From: Luteimonas saliphila
GTDB taxonomy: Bacteria; Pseudomonadota; Gammaproteobacteria; Xanthomonadales; Xanthomonadaceae
DNA: 64,000 nucleotides
Assembly: GCF_016774335.1 (NCBI RefSeq)
Contig: NZ_JAETWA010000010.1
Location: forward strand, 88,659 to 152,658
Reading direction: 5' to 3'
The notes under the pieces are model-generated. The model saw only the letters and a list, made by a program, of their open reading frames with translations. It was not told where the DNA came from and did no database searches. The position numbers and the translations under genes were made by a program. This document shows, one piece after another, positions 38,830 to 49,291 of the stretch (the stretch's first letter is position 1; each line of letters starts with the position of its first letter).

Positions 38830-39075
38830 CGTATTCACGGGGCGGGAGCAAGCGCGATCCGGCCGCGCCGGGATCATCGCGTGTCATGTGCATATGCGGC
38901 AACGTCATGTATACGCGCATGCATCCAGTCACGCCTGTTACATCAATTACTTTCAATGCATCGTGCGCCAGCCGATGCAATGCGCGGCCGACGAGCGCGC
39001 CGCGCTTAACCGAATGCTTGCAACCGCCCCTCTGGCGGCTGCTAGAACTCTCGTCATCGAAGCGAGGGGTGGCGC
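38830..39075. other. short AT-richer intergenic patch before the FAD/NAD(P)-binding gene
   Basis: Roughly 38875-38960 is visibly poorer in GC than the rest of the window (CATATG, GTATAC, TTACATCAATTACTTTCAATG). It contains an imperfect palindrome at 38954-38963 and 38973-38982 (CAATGCATCG / CGATGCAATG). No coding frame stands out. It may hold the promoter of the following gene, or be remnant DNA linked to the neighbouring repeat. Confidence 0.45.
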
Positions 39076-40488
39076 ATGCGCATCACGATCATCGGAGCCG
39101 GCTTCAGTGGCAGTACCCTGGCGACCCTGCTCGCTTCGCCGCGCGACGACGCGCCCGAAGTGTGCCTGGTCGGCACGCCTGCGACCTTCGGCAGCGGTGT
39201 GGCCTACGGCGAGGCGCGGCAGGAGCACCTGCTCAACGTCCGGGCGCGCCACCTCGGCATGGACCCCGAGCACACCGGCGATTTCGCCGACTGGCTCAGC
39301 TTGGGCGAACGCGGGCGCGACGGCTTCATGCCGCGGATCGCGTACGGCGATTACCTGCGCGACCGGCTGAAGACGGCGGTCGAGCAGTCGAGCAACCTGA
39401 CCTGCATCGACCAGGAGGTCATCGCGGTCGAGCGCACGCTGGGGGGCTTTCGCGTGTACCTGGCCGATGGCGGCCAGTTCTTCAGCGACCGCGTGGTGCT
39501 CGCTCCGGGTGCGCTGCCGCCGCAGCGTCTCGCCGGTGTTGGGCCGCGACTGGCCAGGAGCGAACGCTACATCGGCTGGCCGTGGCAGGAGGACGCGATC
39601 GACCGCATCCCGCCCGACGCGCGCGTGCTGCTGGTCGGCACGGGCCTGACCATGGCGGACGTGGTGGTGAGCCTCAGGCGCCGGCGCCACCAGGGCGGGA
39701 TCGTCGCCATCTCGCGGCGCGGGCTGCTGCCGCGCTCGCACCTGCCGCAGCCATCGGAGGTCGTGGCGCTGCCGCCGCGGGTGCTCTATGCCCTGCGTGC
39801 GGGTGACCTGCATGCGCTGCTCGCCGCGCTGCGATCGCTCGCGACCGCGGTCGTCGACTGGCGCGCACTGGTCGATGCGTTGCGCCCGCATACCCAGGCG
39901 TTCTGGCGGGGGCTGTCGCCGGTGCAACGGGCGCGGTTCGCCCGCCACCTGCGCACGCACTGGGAAACGTTCCGGCACCGGCTCGCGCCGCAGGTGGCGA
40001 CCGAACTCGAGGCGCTGCTAGTGAGCGGGCAGTTGCAGGTGCGCGCGGCCCGGCTGCTGCGTGCCGGCGTCGTCGAGGACGGCATCGAGGTCCTGCTGCG
40101 TGGGCGCGGGCAGGCGCAGGCGCAGGTCGAGCGCTTCGACTTCATGGTTCGGGCCACCGGCCTGGACACGGACATCGAACGCACCACCCATCCCCTGGTG
40201 ACGCACCTGCGCGAAGCCGGCCAGATCCGTGCCGATCCGCTGGGCTTCGGCATCGAGGTGGATGAGGATTTTTCGGTGATCGACAATGCGGGGCGCGCGG
40301 TCTCCGGGTTGTACTGCCTCGGACCGCTGTTGCGCGGGCACCTGTGGGAGATCACCGCGATCCCCGAATTACGCGATGCCGCCGGCCTGCTCGCGCAGCG
40401 CCTGATGGCCCGAGAGCGCTCCGCGCCCGGCGGGGCTGCGTCCACCCCGCGCTGGCCGCTGGCGGCTCAGTTCGAGAACACGCGGTAG
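39076..40488 (+). CDS. FAD/NAD(P)-binding oxidoreductase
   Basis: 470 residues from the ATG at 39076, preceded by GAGGGG. The N-terminal dinucleotide fold is [21 protein letters not shown] second Rossmann segment, [19 protein letters not shown], lies near residue 190, followed by [11 protein letters not shown]. The C-terminal [11 protein letters not shown] and [21 protein letters not shown] belong to the Pfam NAD_binding_9/YdhS-like group of predicted flavoprotein monooxygenase-type enzymes. No substrate can be named. Its last 22 bases overlap the convergent cysA 3' end. Confidence 0.78.
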   Translation: MRITIIGAGFSGSTLATLLASPRDDAPEVCLVGTPATFGSGVAYGEARQEHLLNVRARHLGMDPEHTGDFADWLSLGERGRDGFMPRIAYGDYLRDRLKTAVEQSSNLTCIDQEVIAVERTLGGFRVYLADGGQFFSDRVVLAPGALPPQRLAGVGPRLARSERYIGWPWQEDAIDRIPPDARVLLVGTGLTMADVVVSLRRRRHQGGIVAISRRGLLPRSHLPQPSEVVALPPRVLYALRAGDLHALLAALRSLATAVVDWRALVDALRPHTQAFWRGLSPVQRARFARHLRTHWETFRHRLAPQVATELEALLVSGQLQVRAARLLRAGVVEDGIEVLLRGRGQAQAQVERFDFMVRATGLDTDIERTTHPLVTHLREAGQIRADPLGFGIEVDEDFSVIDNAGRAVSGLYCLGPLLRGHLWEITAIPELRDAAGLLAQRLMARERSAPGGAASTPRWPLAAQFENTR

Positions 40489-41531
40489 CGCAACGGCTGC
40501 AGGCCGATGGTGTCGCCGACGGTGGGTAAGGTGATGCCCGGCGTGGCGACCAGGTCGGTCTCGAACGGATTCGGCTGTCCGGCGACCGCCAGTTCCACCA
40601 CGATGCGCTCGGCGCGGATGTGCACCGCGGATACGGCGGCATCGAAGCCTTCGCCCGGCGCGCCGATCGCCGCATCGTGCGGACGCAGGTACAGCCGTGC
40701 CGGCCCGTCTTCCACGCTGGGGGCTTCGAAGTCGTCGGACTGCTCCGGCGCGGAGAACCGGCCGCTGGCGACCACGCCGTCGATCACGCTCGCACGGCCG
40801 ATGAAGTCGAAGACGTAGGCCGAGGCCGGCGCGTCGTAGATCTCGCGCGGCGTGCCGACCTGTTCGATGCGGCCGTCGCGCAGCACCACCACGCGGTCGG
40901 CCAGTTCCAGTGCCTCGTCCTGGTCGTGGGTGACGAAGACCGTGGTCTGACCGGTCTGGTCGTGCAGGCGGCGCAGCCAGCGACGCAGCTCCACGCGCAC
41001 CTTGGCATCGAGTGCGCCGAAGGGTTCGTCGAGCAGCAGTACGGTCGGATCGATCGCGAGCGCGCGCGCCAGCGCGACTCGCTGCTTCTGGCCGCCGGAG
41101 AGCTGTTCGGGATAGCGTTCGCCATGCCCCGGCAACTGGATCAGAGACAGCAGCTCGTCGACCCGGCGCCGGATCGTGGCGCGGTCGGGCCGGCGCGCGC
41201 GCGGCCGGCTGCGCAGGCCGAACGCGATGTTCTCGGCCACGGTCATGTGCCGGAACAGCGCGTACTGCTGGAATACGAAGCCGACGTTGCGTTCGCGCAG
41301 GCTCATGCGGGTGGCATCGGTGTCGCCGAACAGCACCTGTCCCGCGTCGGCCGGCAGCAGGCCGGCGATGACGCGCAGCAGGGTGGTCTTGCCCGAGCCG
41401 GACGGGCCGAGCAGGGCCACCAGTTCGCCCGAGGCGATGTGCAGGTCAACCTCGTCGAGCGCGGCGGTGCTGCCATAGCGCTTGCTCACTCCCTCGATGC
41501 GAAGGTCGACGCCATGTCCGTTCGTCTGCAT
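40467..41531 (-). CDS. cysA: sulfate/thiosulfate ABC transporter ATP-binding protein
   Basis: 354 residues from the ATG at 41531; in-frame extensions up to 41720 are low-complexity and unlikely. Walker A GPSGSGKT is at 42-49, signature [15 protein letters not shown] follows and Walker [12 protein letters not shown] is intact. A C-terminal TOBE-like regulatory domain (about 240-354) carries [11 protein letters not shown] and [10 protein letters not shown]. CysA energises sulfate import through CysT/CysW. A 240-base gap with no other gene separates it from cysW. Confidence 0.95.
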   Translation of the reverse strand: MQTNGHGVDLRIEGVSKRYGSTAALDEVDLHIASGELVALLGPSGSGKTTLLRVIAGLLPADAGQVLFGDTDATRMSLRERNVGFVFQQYALFRHMTVAENIAFGLRSRPRARRPDRATIRRRVDELLSLIQLPGHGERYPEQLSGGQKQRVALARALAIDPTVLLLDEPFGALDAKVRVELRRWLRRLHDQTGQTTVFVTHDQDEALELADRVVVLRDGRIEQVGTPREIYDAPASAYVFDFIGRASVIDGVVASGRFSAPEQSDDFEAPSVEDGPARLYLRPHDAAIGAPGEGFDAAVSAVHIRAERIVVELAVAGQPNPFETDLVATPGITLPTVGDTIGLQPLRYRVFSN

Positions 41532-41771
41532 GGCGCGATCATCGCCGATTCCAGCCGCGCCGGTTGCGGCATCACCATGGGGCCCGTCGACATCGTCGTG
41601 GGGCGACGCGCGGCGCGGCTGCGGTGTGGTGTCCTGGACAAGCAGCATGGTCAGGGGCTCCGAAGCGGGGACGGGGACCGGAAGTGGTGTTGCGGAAGCG
41701 GAACACGGGACCGGTCGCACCGTGGATGCGGAACAGGGATGGGTGCGCGCGGCGGAAGAATGGCGGGCATC

Positions 41772-42629
41772 TCAGTGCCTCCGATGCGACTGCGCCAGGC
41801 CGTCTGCATGCGCCGCCTCGAGCCAGAACTTGAGCACCAGCGTGACCAGCGCCAGGCCCGCAAGCAGCGACGACACCGCGAACGCCGCGGTGCTGTCGAA
41901 CTCGTTGTAGAGGATCTCGATATGCAGCGGCAGGGTATTGGTCAGCCCACGGATGTGGCCCGACACCACCGACACCGCGCCGAACTCGCCCATCGCGCGC
42001 GCGCCGCACAGCAGCACGCCGTACAGCAGGCCCCACTTGATGTTGGGCAGGGTGACGCGGAAGAACATGGTCCAGGCGTTGGCGCCGAGCGAACGCGCCA
42101 CCACTTCCTCCTCGCTGCCCTGCTGCTGCATCAGCGGCACCAGCTCGCGCACCACGAACGGAAAGGTGATGAACAGCGTCGCCAGCACGATGCCCGGGCG
42201 CGCGAACAGGATCTTGACGTCGTACGCGCGCAGGAGGTCGGCGAACCAGCCCTGGGAGCCGAACAGCAGTACCAGGCACAGTCCGGCGACCACCGGCGAG
42301 ACCGCGAACGGCAGGTCCACCAGTGCGAGCAGTGCGCGCCTGCCGGGGAACTCGAAGCGCACCAGCGCCCAGGCGGCGAACACACCGAAGATCGCGTTCA
42401 CCGGGATCACGATCGCGGCGGTGAGCAGGGTGAGGTTGAGCGCGGAGATCGCATCGGGCGTCGTCAGCGCCGCCCACCAGGTGGCGAAGCCCTTGCCGAA
42501 GGCCGAGATCAGCACCATCAGCAGCGGCAGCACCACCAGCAGCCCCATCACCGCCACCGCGCCGCCGATCAGCGCGCGGCGCAGCCACGCCGGCGTCTGC
42601 AGCGCCGCGTCGGGGGCGTGGTCAGTCAT
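41772..42629 (-). CDS. cysW: sulfate ABC transporter permease CysW
   Basis: 285 residues with six predicted membrane helices. The EAA coupling loop is near EEEVVARSLGANAWTMFFRVTLPNIKWGL, with downstream GARAMGEFGAVSVVSGHI. With CysT it forms the inner-membrane channel. The ATG overlaps the end of cysT by 8 bases. Confidence 0.95.
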   Translation of the reverse strand: MTDHAPDAALQTPAWLRRALIGGAVAVMGLLVVLPLLMVLISAFGKGFATWWAALTTPDAISALNLTLLTAAIVIPVNAIFGVFAAWALVRFEFPGRRALLALVDLPFAVSPVVAGLCLVLLFGSQGWFADLLRAYDVKILFARPGIVLATLFITFPFVVRELVPLMQQQGSEEEVVARSLGANAWTMFFRVTLPNIKWGLLYGVLLCGARAMGEFGAVSVVSGHIRGLTNTLPLHIEILYNEFDSTAAFAVSSLLAGLALVTLVLKFWLEAAHADGLAQSHRRH

Positions 42630-43485
42630 CGTGGCGGCTCCTGCGTTCGTGGCGGAACAGCAGCGGGATCAGGTTGATCGCCAGCAAGCACAGGAACGAG
42701 GCCGCCAGCATCACTGCCGCCAGCCCCACCGCGCCGTTGTAGTCGTACTCCTCCAGCCGGATGGTGATCAGCAGGGGCGCGATCTCGGTCTGGTAGGGCT
42801 TGTTGCCGGCGATGAAGATGACCGATCCGTATTCGCCCAGCCCGCGCGCGAACGCCAGCGAGAAGCCTGTGAGCAGCGCCGGCAGCACCTCCGGCAGCAC
42901 CACGCGGCGCAGCGTGGTGAAGCGCGAGGCGCCGAGGGAGGCCGCCGCCTGTTCCTGGTCGGCGCCGAGCGATTCCAGGATCGGCTGCACCGTGCGCACG
43001 GTGAAGGGCAGGCCGATGAACACCAGCGCGATGACGATGCCGGCCAGCTGGTAGGCGACCTGGACGCCGAGCGGCTCGAGGAAGCGGCCGATCCAGCCGT
43101 TGGGCGCGTAGATCGCGGTCAGCGCGATGCCGGCCACCGCGGTCGGCAGCGCGAAGGGCAGGTCGACCAGCGCGTCGAGCAAGCGCCGTCCGGGAAAGCG
43201 GTAGCGCACCAGCACCCACGCCACCAGCGCGCCGGCGAGCAGCGCGATCACCGCGGCGACGAACGCGGTGCCGAAGCTCACCTTGAGCGCCGCCAGCACG
43301 CGCTCGTCGCGCAGCACCTGCAGCCAGCCGTCGAGCCCGAGCCCGGCGGCGCGCACGGTCAGCGCCGTCAGCGGCAGCAGCACGACCACGCCCAGCCAGG
43401 CCATGCCCAGGCCCAGGCTGAGCCCGAAGCCGGGCAGGGGACGTCGCCAGCGCGGACGCGGCAGGGGAAGGGCGAGTGTGCTCAT
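42622..43485 (-). CDS. cysT: sulfate ABC transporter permease CysT (CysU)
   Basis: 287 residues with six predicted membrane helices. The EAA loop is DQEQAAASLGASRFTTLRRVVLPEVLPALLTG, followed by ARGLGEYGSVIFIAGN, characteristic of CysT. It precedes cysW and is separated from the binding-protein gene by 427 bases that hold a palindromic repeat composite. Confidence 0.95.
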   Translation of the reverse strand: MSTLALPLPRPRWRRPLPGFGLSLGLGMAWLGVVVLLPLTALTVRAAGLGLDGWLQVLRDERVLAALKVSFGTAFVAAVIALLAGALVAWVLVRYRFPGRRLLDALVDLPFALPTAVAGIALTAIYAPNGWIGRFLEPLGVQVAYQLAGIVIALVFIGLPFTVRTVQPILESLGADQEQAAASLGASRFTTLRRVVLPEVLPALLTGFSLAFARGLGEYGSVIFIAGNKPYQTEIAPLLITIRLEEYDYNGAVGLAAVMLAASFLCLLAINLIPLLFRHERRSRHDD

Positions 43486-43912
43486 CGGGGTGCGTCCGCC
43501 AGCTTCGTGGAGGAGTGGTCGCGGGCGTCCACGGCGGACCCGAGCGATCTCGCGGCGGGCCCGGACCTTTTCGGTACGCGGTGGACCGGTTTCATGGCGG
43601 GCTTGACCCGCCTCGTTCCGGGACCGCGCACCGCCCTTCTCCCGCTCGCGGGAGAAGGTGGCCCGCAGGGCCGGATGAGGGCCGGGGCAGTGGGCGCTTC
43701 GCGCACCAGACGTGGCCGGGGAACACCCTCATCCGCCTTCGGCACCTTCTCCCGCGAGCGGGAGAAGGAACAGCATCCGCGTGAGCGCCACAAGGAACGG
43801 CACCCGCGCGGGCGGGAGGATGCGACGAAGGCGGGCTCGCGCGCTATCGGCTCGCCCCGGACGCTCACGTGGTTCGCACTCCGCGCATGCGATGCCTGGA
43901 ACTGCATGCGCA
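43486..43912. repeat. intra-operon gap with a composite of two palindromic units (repeat at 43635-43768)
   Basis: The gap between cysT and the binding-protein gene has no gene. It contains two palindromes with CCTTCTCCCG / CGGGAGAAGG arms (43635-43658 and 43745-43768). Their inner flanks are themselves inverted (CGGATGAGGG near 43672 and CCCTCATCCG at 43726). The layout is that of a REP pair (BIME-like), but the family differs from the GTAG-headed repeats. Sitting inside the sulfate operon it could attenuate transcription from the binding protein into the permease genes. The remainder of the gap is featureless. Confidence 0.8.
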
Positions 43913-44929
43913 TCACTTCGGCTTGTAGATCTGGTCGAAGAAGCCGCCGTCGGCGAAATGCAGCTGCTGCGCCTTGGCCCAGCCGCCGAACGCGTTGTCG
44001 ATGGTGACCATCGGCAGAGGCCTGAAGTGGGAGATGGCCGCTGCCGGCACGGACTCGGGACGCGAGGGGCGGTAGTGGTGCTTCGCCGCCAGGCGCTGGC
44101 CTTCGGGCGTGTACAGGTATCGCAGGTAGGCCTCGGCCACCCTCTGCGTGCCCTTCTTCGCGACGTTGGCGTCGACCACCGCCACCGGCGGCTCGGCCTT
44201 GATGCTCAGGCTCGGGAAGACGATCTCGAATCTGTCGCGGATCGCCGGGTCGGCCAGGGTCAGCAGCGCCTCGTTCTCCCAGGCCAGCAGCACGTCGCCG
44301 ATCCCGCGTTCGACGAAGGTGGTGGTCGATCCGCGCGCGCCGGTGTCGAGCACCGGCACGTTGCGGAACACCTTGCCCAGATAGTCGACCACCAGCGGGC
44401 CCTTGCGGTATTCGCGCGAGGCCCAGGCCCAGGCGGCGAGGTAGTTCCAGCGCGCCCCGCCCGAGGTCTTCGGATTGGGCGTGATCACGCCGATGCCGGG
44501 CCTGGCGAGGTCGTCCCAGTCGCGGATCTGCTTGGGGTTGCCCTTGCGCACCAGGAACACGATGGTCGAGGTGTAGGGCGAGCTGTTGTTGGGCAGGCGC
44601 GTCTGCCAGTCCTTCGGCAGCAGGCTGGAATTCTCGGCGATCGCGTCGATGTCGCCGGAGAGCGCGAGGGTGACGACATCGGCTTCCAGGCCGTCGATGA
44701 CCGAACGCGCCTGCTTGCCGGAACCGCCGTGCGAGACGCGGATGGTCAGGTTCTGTCCGGTGTCGGCCTTCCACTCCCTGGCGAAGGCGGCGTTGAACTC
44801 CGAATACAGCTCGCGGGTCGGATCGTAGGAGACGTTGAGGATTTCGACGTTCTGCGCCGACGCCGTGCCGGCGGCGGTCGCGAGCGCGAGGATCAGGGCC
44901 GCGAGGGCGTGCCTGGATTTGAGGTTCAT
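43913..44929 (-). CDS. sbp: periplasmic sulfate-binding protein
   Basis: 338 residues from the ATG at 44929. A signal peptide ([20 protein letters not shown]) precedes a type II periplasmic binding protein. [43 protein letters not shown] and [14 protein letters not shown] are diagnostic of the Sbp/CysP group. It binds sulfate, and perhaps thiosulfate, in the periplasm for CysTWA. It follows the porin gene by 31 bases. The symbol sbp is used for family; cysP is the alternative. Confidence 0.93.
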   Translation of the reverse strand: MNLKSRHALAALILALATAAGTASAQNVEILNVSYDPTRELYSEFNAAFAREWKADTGQNLTIRVSHGGSGKQARSVIDGLEADVVTLALSGDIDAIAENSSLLPKDWQTRLPNNSSPYTSTIVFLVRKGNPKQIRDWDDLARPGIGVITPNPKTSGGARWNYLAAWAWASREYRKGPLVVDYLGKVFRNVPVLDTGARGSTTTFVERGIGDVLLAWENEALLTLADPAIRDRFEIVFPSLSIKAEPPVAVVDANVAKKGTQRVAEAYLRYLYTPEGQRLAAKHHYRPSRPESVPAAAISHFRPLPMVTIDNAFGGWAKAQQLHFADGGFFDQIYKPK

Positions 44930-44960
44930 GGGAGGTCTGCCTGTTCGAAGTGGGGATATG

Positions 44961-46442
44961 TCAGAAGGAGAATTGCGCGCGCGTGAAGAATGTCTTCTCG
45001 GCCTGGCGGTCACCGCCGGCGGCGCCGCCGTCGAAGTCCGCATGCGCGTAGTTGGCGACCAGCTTCAGGTTGCCGGTGAGGTACCAGTTCAGGCCTAGCG
45101 CCCAGGCGGTCGACTCCGAGCCCGCGGCGCCGGGGTCGGCGAACAGCGGGAAGGCGTCGTCGTCGAGGTCGAGCCGGCCATAGCGCGCCACCAGTTCGAA
45201 CGCGCCCCAGCCGCCATCCCCAGGCGCGAACGGATGGTCCGGCTTGACGCCTCGGTAGCTGGCCTTTTCGCCGGTCAGCACCCAACTGCCCACGACCTGC
45301 CAGGCGCTGTGGTCCAGCGATGCGCGCGCCGCGGTGGCGGTATCGACCAGTTCCTGGTTGGAGCGGACGTACTCGCCGAGCAACCCGACCGGTCCGACAT
45401 ACCAGTACGCCTGCGGCGACCAGCGACTGTGCTCGCCGTCCGCGGCGACGCTGGCGCGGTAGCTGAAGAACGTCGCCTGCCCCGGGGTGCGGTAGCGCGG
45501 CAGGAAATTGTTGCCGGCGCCCGTCTTGTCGCCGGTGCTGGCGGCGATGCCGAAGCCCAGCCCCGAGAGCGCGCCATCGCTGCCCTTCCAGGGCTCGAAG
45601 AACAGCCGTCCGGCGAACTCGAAGTCGTCGTCGGGATTGCTGGTGGGACTGTCGCGGCCATCCGCCGCGCCGTTGTAGACGCCGACGACGTAGCTGACCT
45701 TCGACGAGGCCAGTGCACCCTGCAACTGCGCGCCGATCTCGCGGTTGGGCGCCAGCTCGGTCGGGAAGCCGCGCTCGACCAGTGCGATCGCGCCGCCACT
45801 TTGGAGGCGTTCGAGCCCGATCGGACCCTTGACCTTGCCCACGCGCACCGTCGCCGCCGGGCTGAACTTCAGGTCGACATAGGCGTCGACGATCGACGCG
45901 CTGTCGCCGGTAAACTCGGGCGTGACGCGGAAACCGACCAGATCGCCCCAGCTGCCTTCCAGCGTCGGGCGGATCCGTCGCCAGAGGAAGCTGTCGTTCT
46001 GCGCTTGTGCGTCGTCGTCGAGGAACACGCGGTGGTCGGCCTGCAGCAGCGCGCCCAGCTTGAGCTGGACCTGGCCGTCGGCGCTCCTGATCGACGCGCC
46101 CTTGTCCGCGGCCAGCGTGATCTCGGGGCCGGGCTTGGCGGGTGGCGTTGGCGGCGCAGGCGCGACCGCAGCGGCGGTCTGGCGGTCGCGCTCGTCGAGC
46201 CCGAGTTCGATCGCGCGCAGGCGCCGGTCGAGTGCGGCCAGATCGGCCCGCGCGATGCCGTCGTCCGGCGCAATGCCGAGCCGGCGTTCGACGATGCGCA
46301 GGCGTTCGGCGATGTCTTCAGGCGTGGACACGACGTCCTGCGCCGCGGCGCCGGCCGACAGCAGGGCGAGCGTCAGCGCGAGCGCGGTGCGGCGCGCGGG
46401 CTTCGCGGGGCGTGGAGGTGGGGCTGGACGGATGGATCGCAT
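44961..46442 (-). CDS. outer-membrane porin, OprP/OprO (phosphate-selective) family
   Basis: 493 residues. A signal peptide ([16 protein letters not shown]) precedes a short coiled-coil region at residues about 40-85 (heptad pattern in [10 protein letters not shown] and [12 protein letters not shown]). A 16-strand type barrel follows ([37 protein letters not shown]; terminal FFTRAQFSF with C-terminal Phe). Family members are phosphate- or pyrophosphate-selective trimers, but the gene sits between the sulfate-binding protein and DUF2292/cysK genes, so sulfate or another oxyanion is the likely cargo here (inference from context). Regulation by CysB is plausible. Confidence 0.85.
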   Translation of the reverse strand: MRSIRPAPPPRPAKPARRTALALTLALLSAGAAAQDVVSTPEDIAERLRIVERRLGIAPDDGIARADLAALDRRLRAIELGLDERDRQTAAAVAPAPPTPPAKPGPEITLAADKGASIRSADGQVQLKLGALLQADHRVFLDDDAQAQNDSFLWRRIRPTLEGSWGDLVGFRVTPEFTGDSASIVDAYVDLKFSPAATVRVGKVKGPIGLERLQSGGAIALVERGFPTELAPNREIGAQLQGALASSKVSYVVGVYNGAADGRDSPTSNPDDDFEFAGRLFFEPWKGSDGALSGLGFGIAASTGDKTGAGNNFLPRYRTPGQATFFSYRASVAADGEHSRWSPQAYWYVGPVGLLGEYVRSNQELVDTATAARASLDHSAWQVVGSWVLTGEKASYRGVKPDHPFAPGDGGWGAFELVARYGRLDLDDDAFPLFADPGAAGSESTAWALGLNWYLTGNLKLVANYAHADFDGGAAGGDRQAEKTFFTRAQFSF

Positions 46443-46533
46443 GGCGTTTCCTCGTGTGTCGCTCGGGAAGCGCCTCCGGTCGTCCGGTCGGCACTGTGGA
46501 AGGGAAGGGTGTCGGAGCGCCGCGGCACCGGCG

Positions 46534-46731
46534 TCAGTCGCCTAGCCGCAGTTTCTGGCTGCGCGTGATCTGCACGATCCGCGACGAATGCACGACCACC
46601 TCGACCTGGCCATAGGCCAGCTCCCGCACCGCATCGAGCACGGCGCGTTCGGCATCGCTGATCGGCGGCCCGTCGCCGCTGCGGGCGACGGGCGTGGAAT
46701 GGTCGGGGTCTGGCGCGGGCGTAGGGCTCAT
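46534..46731 (-). CDS. YezD family (DUF2292) small protein
   Basis: 65 residues from the ATG at 46731. The C-terminal 40 residues (AERAVLDAVRELAYGQVEVV and HSSRIVQITRSQKLRL) match DUF2292. This tiny family repeatedly lies beside cysteine- and sulfur-assimilation genes in diverse bacteria, as here between the porin and cysK. The molecular role is unknown; a small regulatory or sulfur-related accessory is a guess. The N-terminal 25 residues are Pro/Asp-rich and probably disordered. Confidence 0.78.
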   Translation of the reverse strand: MSPTPAPDPDHSTPVARSGDGPPISDAERAVLDAVRELAYGQVEVVVHSSRIVQITRSQKLRLGD

Positions 46732-46759
46732 GGCGTCGATACCCGTGGGGGAGGGTGGG

Positions 46760-47737
46760 TCAGGCCGCGATGCGCGCGCCCTCGACTTCGGCCAGCCATT
46801 CGTCGTCCGAGCCTTCCAGCAGGTTGGCGAACAGTGGCGTGGAGAAGTAGCGCTCACCGGTATCGGGCAGCGTGGCCAGCAGCACCGACCCTGCCGGCGC
46901 GTCGGCCGCGACCTTCAGCGCCGCGGCGACGGTGGCGCCGGCGGAGATGCCGACGAACACGCCTTCCTCGGCGGCGAGCCGGCGTGCGGTGTCGATCGCC
47001 TCGTCGTCGGTCACCAGCACCAGCTGGTCGTGCACGGTGCGGCTCAGCACCTCGGGCAGGAAGTCCGGGGTCCAGCCCTGGATCTTGTGCGGGGTCCATT
47101 CCTTGCCGCCGAGCAGCGAGGCGCCGGTGGGCTCGGTGGCGACGATCTTCACCTCCGGGCGCGCGACCTTCAGCACCTCGCCCACGCCGGTGATCGTGCC
47201 GCCGGTGCCCCAGCCGCTGACGAAATAGTCCAGGCGCCGGCCGGCGAAATCGCGCAGGATCTCGGCCGCGGTGGTCTGGCGATGGTAGGCCGGGTTGGCG
47301 GGATTGGTGAACTGCGAGGCCAGGAACCAGCCGTGGCGCTCGGCCAGCTCCTTCGCCTTCTTCACCATGCCGCTGCCGCGTTCGGCGGCGGGTGTGAGGA
47401 TCACGCGGGCGCCGTAGGCGCGCATCAGCTTGCGGCGCTCGATCGAGAAGGTCTCGACCATCACCGCGACGAACTGGTAGCCGCGCGCAGCCGCGACCTG
47501 GGCCAGCGCCACGCCGGTATTGCCGCTGGTGGCCTCGACGATGGTGTCGCCGGGCTTGAGCAGGCCCTTGGCCTCGGCGTCGAGCACGATCGCGAGCGCC
47601 AGGCGGTCCTTGACCGAACCACCGGGGTTGAACGATTCGGCCTTGGCATAGAGCGTGACGTGCGCGGGCGGCAGCCGGTGCAGCTTGACCACCGGGGTAT
47701 TGCCGATGGTGTCGAGGATGTTGTCGTAGAGGGCCAT
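46760..47737 (-). CDS. cysK: cysteine synthase (O-acetylserine sulfhydrylase)
   Basis: 325 residues from the ATG at 47737. It is a PLP enzyme converting O-acetylserine and sulfide to cysteine. The Schiff-base lysine is K43 in NPGGSVKDR. VEATSGNTGVAL, GWGTGGTITG and a phosphate/pyridine loop with GVFVGISAGATV are present. The sequence is of the CysK/CysM superfamily; CysK is favoured by location behind cysG in the sulfur cluster. The yezD-like gene follows it. Confidence 0.94.
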   Translation of the reverse strand: MALYDNILDTIGNTPVVKLHRLPPAHVTLYAKAESFNPGGSVKDRLALAIVLDAEAKGLLKPGDTIVEATSGNTGVALAQVAAARGYQFVAVMVETFSIERRKLMRAYGARVILTPAAERGSGMVKKAKELAERHGWFLASQFTNPANPAYHRQTTAAEILRDFAGRRLDYFVSGWGTGGTITGVGEVLKVARPEVKIVATEPTGASLLGGKEWTPHKIQGWTPDFLPEVLSRTVHDQLVLVTDDEAIDTARRLAAEEGVFVGISAGATVAAALKVAADAPAGSVLLATLPDTGERYFSTPLFANLLEGSDDEWLAEVEGARIAA

Positions 47738-47771
47738 GGGTGCCTCGGGATGATGGAAAAGCGAAGGGGCG

Positions 47772-49217
47772 TCAGGCGGCGTGCGCCAGCGGGGCGGCAT
47801 CGCCGAGCGGGGGAGCGCCGAACCAGTGCAGGGCGCCGGCGAGCGCGGCGACCTCGCCGACGATCAGCAGCGCGGGGGCCTGCACGTCATGCAGACGCGC
47901 AAGCCGGGGCAGGTCGGCCAGGGTGCCGGCGACCACCCGCTGTTCCGGGCGAGAGCCGTTTTCGATGAGCGCGAACGGGGTTTCGGGCGCGCGACCATGG
48001 GCGAGCAGTTGCGTACGCACCGTCTCCAGCCGCGCCACGCCCATGTAGAACGCCAGCGTCTGCCGCTCCTGCGCCAGCGCCGGCCAGTCGAGCGTCTCGC
48101 CCGATTCCCTGGCGTGGGCGGTCACCAGGCGCACCGACTGGGCGTGGTCGCGGTGGGTCAGCGGGATCCCGGCATAGGCCGCGCAGGCGGCCGCCGCCGT
48201 GATCCCGGGCACCACCTCGTAGTCGATGCCGGCGGCGCGCAGCGCCTCGAGTTCCTCGCCGCCGCGGCCGAACACGAACGGATCGCCGCCCTTGAGCCGC
48301 ACCACGCGCAGGCCGGCGGCGGCGTGCCGGATCATCAGCGCATTGATGTCGGCCTGCGGCGTGGCGTGGTGGCCGGCGCGCTTGCCCACCGCGATGCGCA
48401 GTGCATCGCGGCGCGCCAGCTGCAGCACGTCCTCGCTGGCGAGGCTGTCGTGCAGGATCACGTCGGCTTCGTTGAGCAGGCGCAGCGCGCGCAGGGTCAG
48501 CAGGCCCGGATCGCCGGGACCGGCGCCCACCAGGGCGACCCGGCCGCGTGCCGCCGTCGCCTCGCCTTCTTCGGCGAGCGCGAGGTCGAAGGCCCGTTCG
48601 GCCTCGATGTGGCGGCGGCTGCGCAGCAGACCTTGCAACGGACCGGCCAGCAGCCGCTCGAACGCGCGGCGGCGCGCGACCGTGTCCGGCCAGCGCGCGC
48701 GGATGCGGTCGCGATGCCGGGTGAGCAGGGTGGCGAGCGCGCCGAAGGATTCGTCGAAGCGGGTTTCCAGCTGTTCGCGCACCAGCCGCGCCAGCATCGG
48801 CGCGCCGCCGCCGCTGGAAATCGCGATCTGCAAGGGGCCGCGTTCGACCCGGGCCGGCAGGTGCATCCGCGTCAGCGCCGTGTCGTCGACCACGTTCACC
48901 CAGACGCGACGCGCTTCGCCGGCCTCGGCGACCGCGCGGTTCACCCCGGCATCGTCGGTGGCGGCGATCGCCAGCCAGGCCTGGTCCAGCCAGGCGGGCG
49001 TGAACTCGGCCGGCAGGTGTTCCAGCTCGCCGGCCGCGGCCAGGATCGCCAGCGCCGGATCCAGCGTCGGCGCCCCCACCACGATCCGCGCGCCCGTGCC
49101 CAGCAGCGCCTCCACCTTGCGCGCGGCCACCGCGCCGCCGCCCACGACCACGACCGTCCGCCCGCGCAGGTCGGCGAAGAGCGGGAACAGCCGGTCGCTG
49201 GCGGGGGTCTCGGGCAT
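47772..49217 (-). CDS. cysG: trifunctional siroheme synthase
   Basis: 481 residues from the ATG at 49217. The N-terminal domain is a precorrin-2 dehydrogenase/ferrochelatase ([36 protein letters not shown]), and the C-terminal domain (from about 225) a uroporphyrinogen-III methyltransferase ([46 protein letters not shown]). The enzyme makes siroheme for sulfite reductase. It is the first gene of the minus-strand run cysG-cysK-yezD-porin-sbp-cysT-cysW-cysA and diverges from cysB. Confidence 0.96.
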   Translation of the reverse strand: MPETPASDRLFPLFADLRGRTVVVVGGGAVAARKVEALLGTGARIVVGAPTLDPALAILAAAGELEHLPAEFTPAWLDQAWLAIAATDDAGVNRAVAEAGEARRVWVNVVDDTALTRMHLPARVERGPLQIAISSGGGAPMLARLVREQLETRFDESFGALATLLTRHRDRIRARWPDTVARRRAFERLLAGPLQGLLRSRRHIEAERAFDLALAEEGEATAARGRVALVGAGPGDPGLLTLRALRLLNEADVILHDSLASEDVLQLARRDALRIAVGKRAGHHATPQADINALMIRHAAAGLRVVRLKGGDPFVFGRGGEELEALRAAGIDYEVVPGITAAAACAAYAGIPLTHRDHAQSVRLVTAHARESGETLDWPALAQERQTLAFYMGVARLETVRTQLLAHGRAPETPFALIENGSRPEQRVVAGTLADLPRLARLHDVQAPALLIVGEVAALAGALHWFGAPPLGDAAPLAHAA

Positions 49218-49291
49218 CGGGCGCAAGGCGGGTCGTCGGAAGGCGACGCTAGCGACAGCAGGGGGCGGCGTGGAAATGGCGACCGCTCCTG

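Noticed and set aside
36242..38980. A long minus-strand open frame covering xanB in antisense
   Set aside because: It mirrors codon structure of xanB, is dominated by His/Arg/Val repeats, and overlaps well-supported xanB and amgK frames.
41532..41720. Longer CysA starting upstream of 41531
   Set aside because: The added residues are low-complexity and do not match CysA N-termini; the 41531 start precedes the conserved ATPase fold directly.
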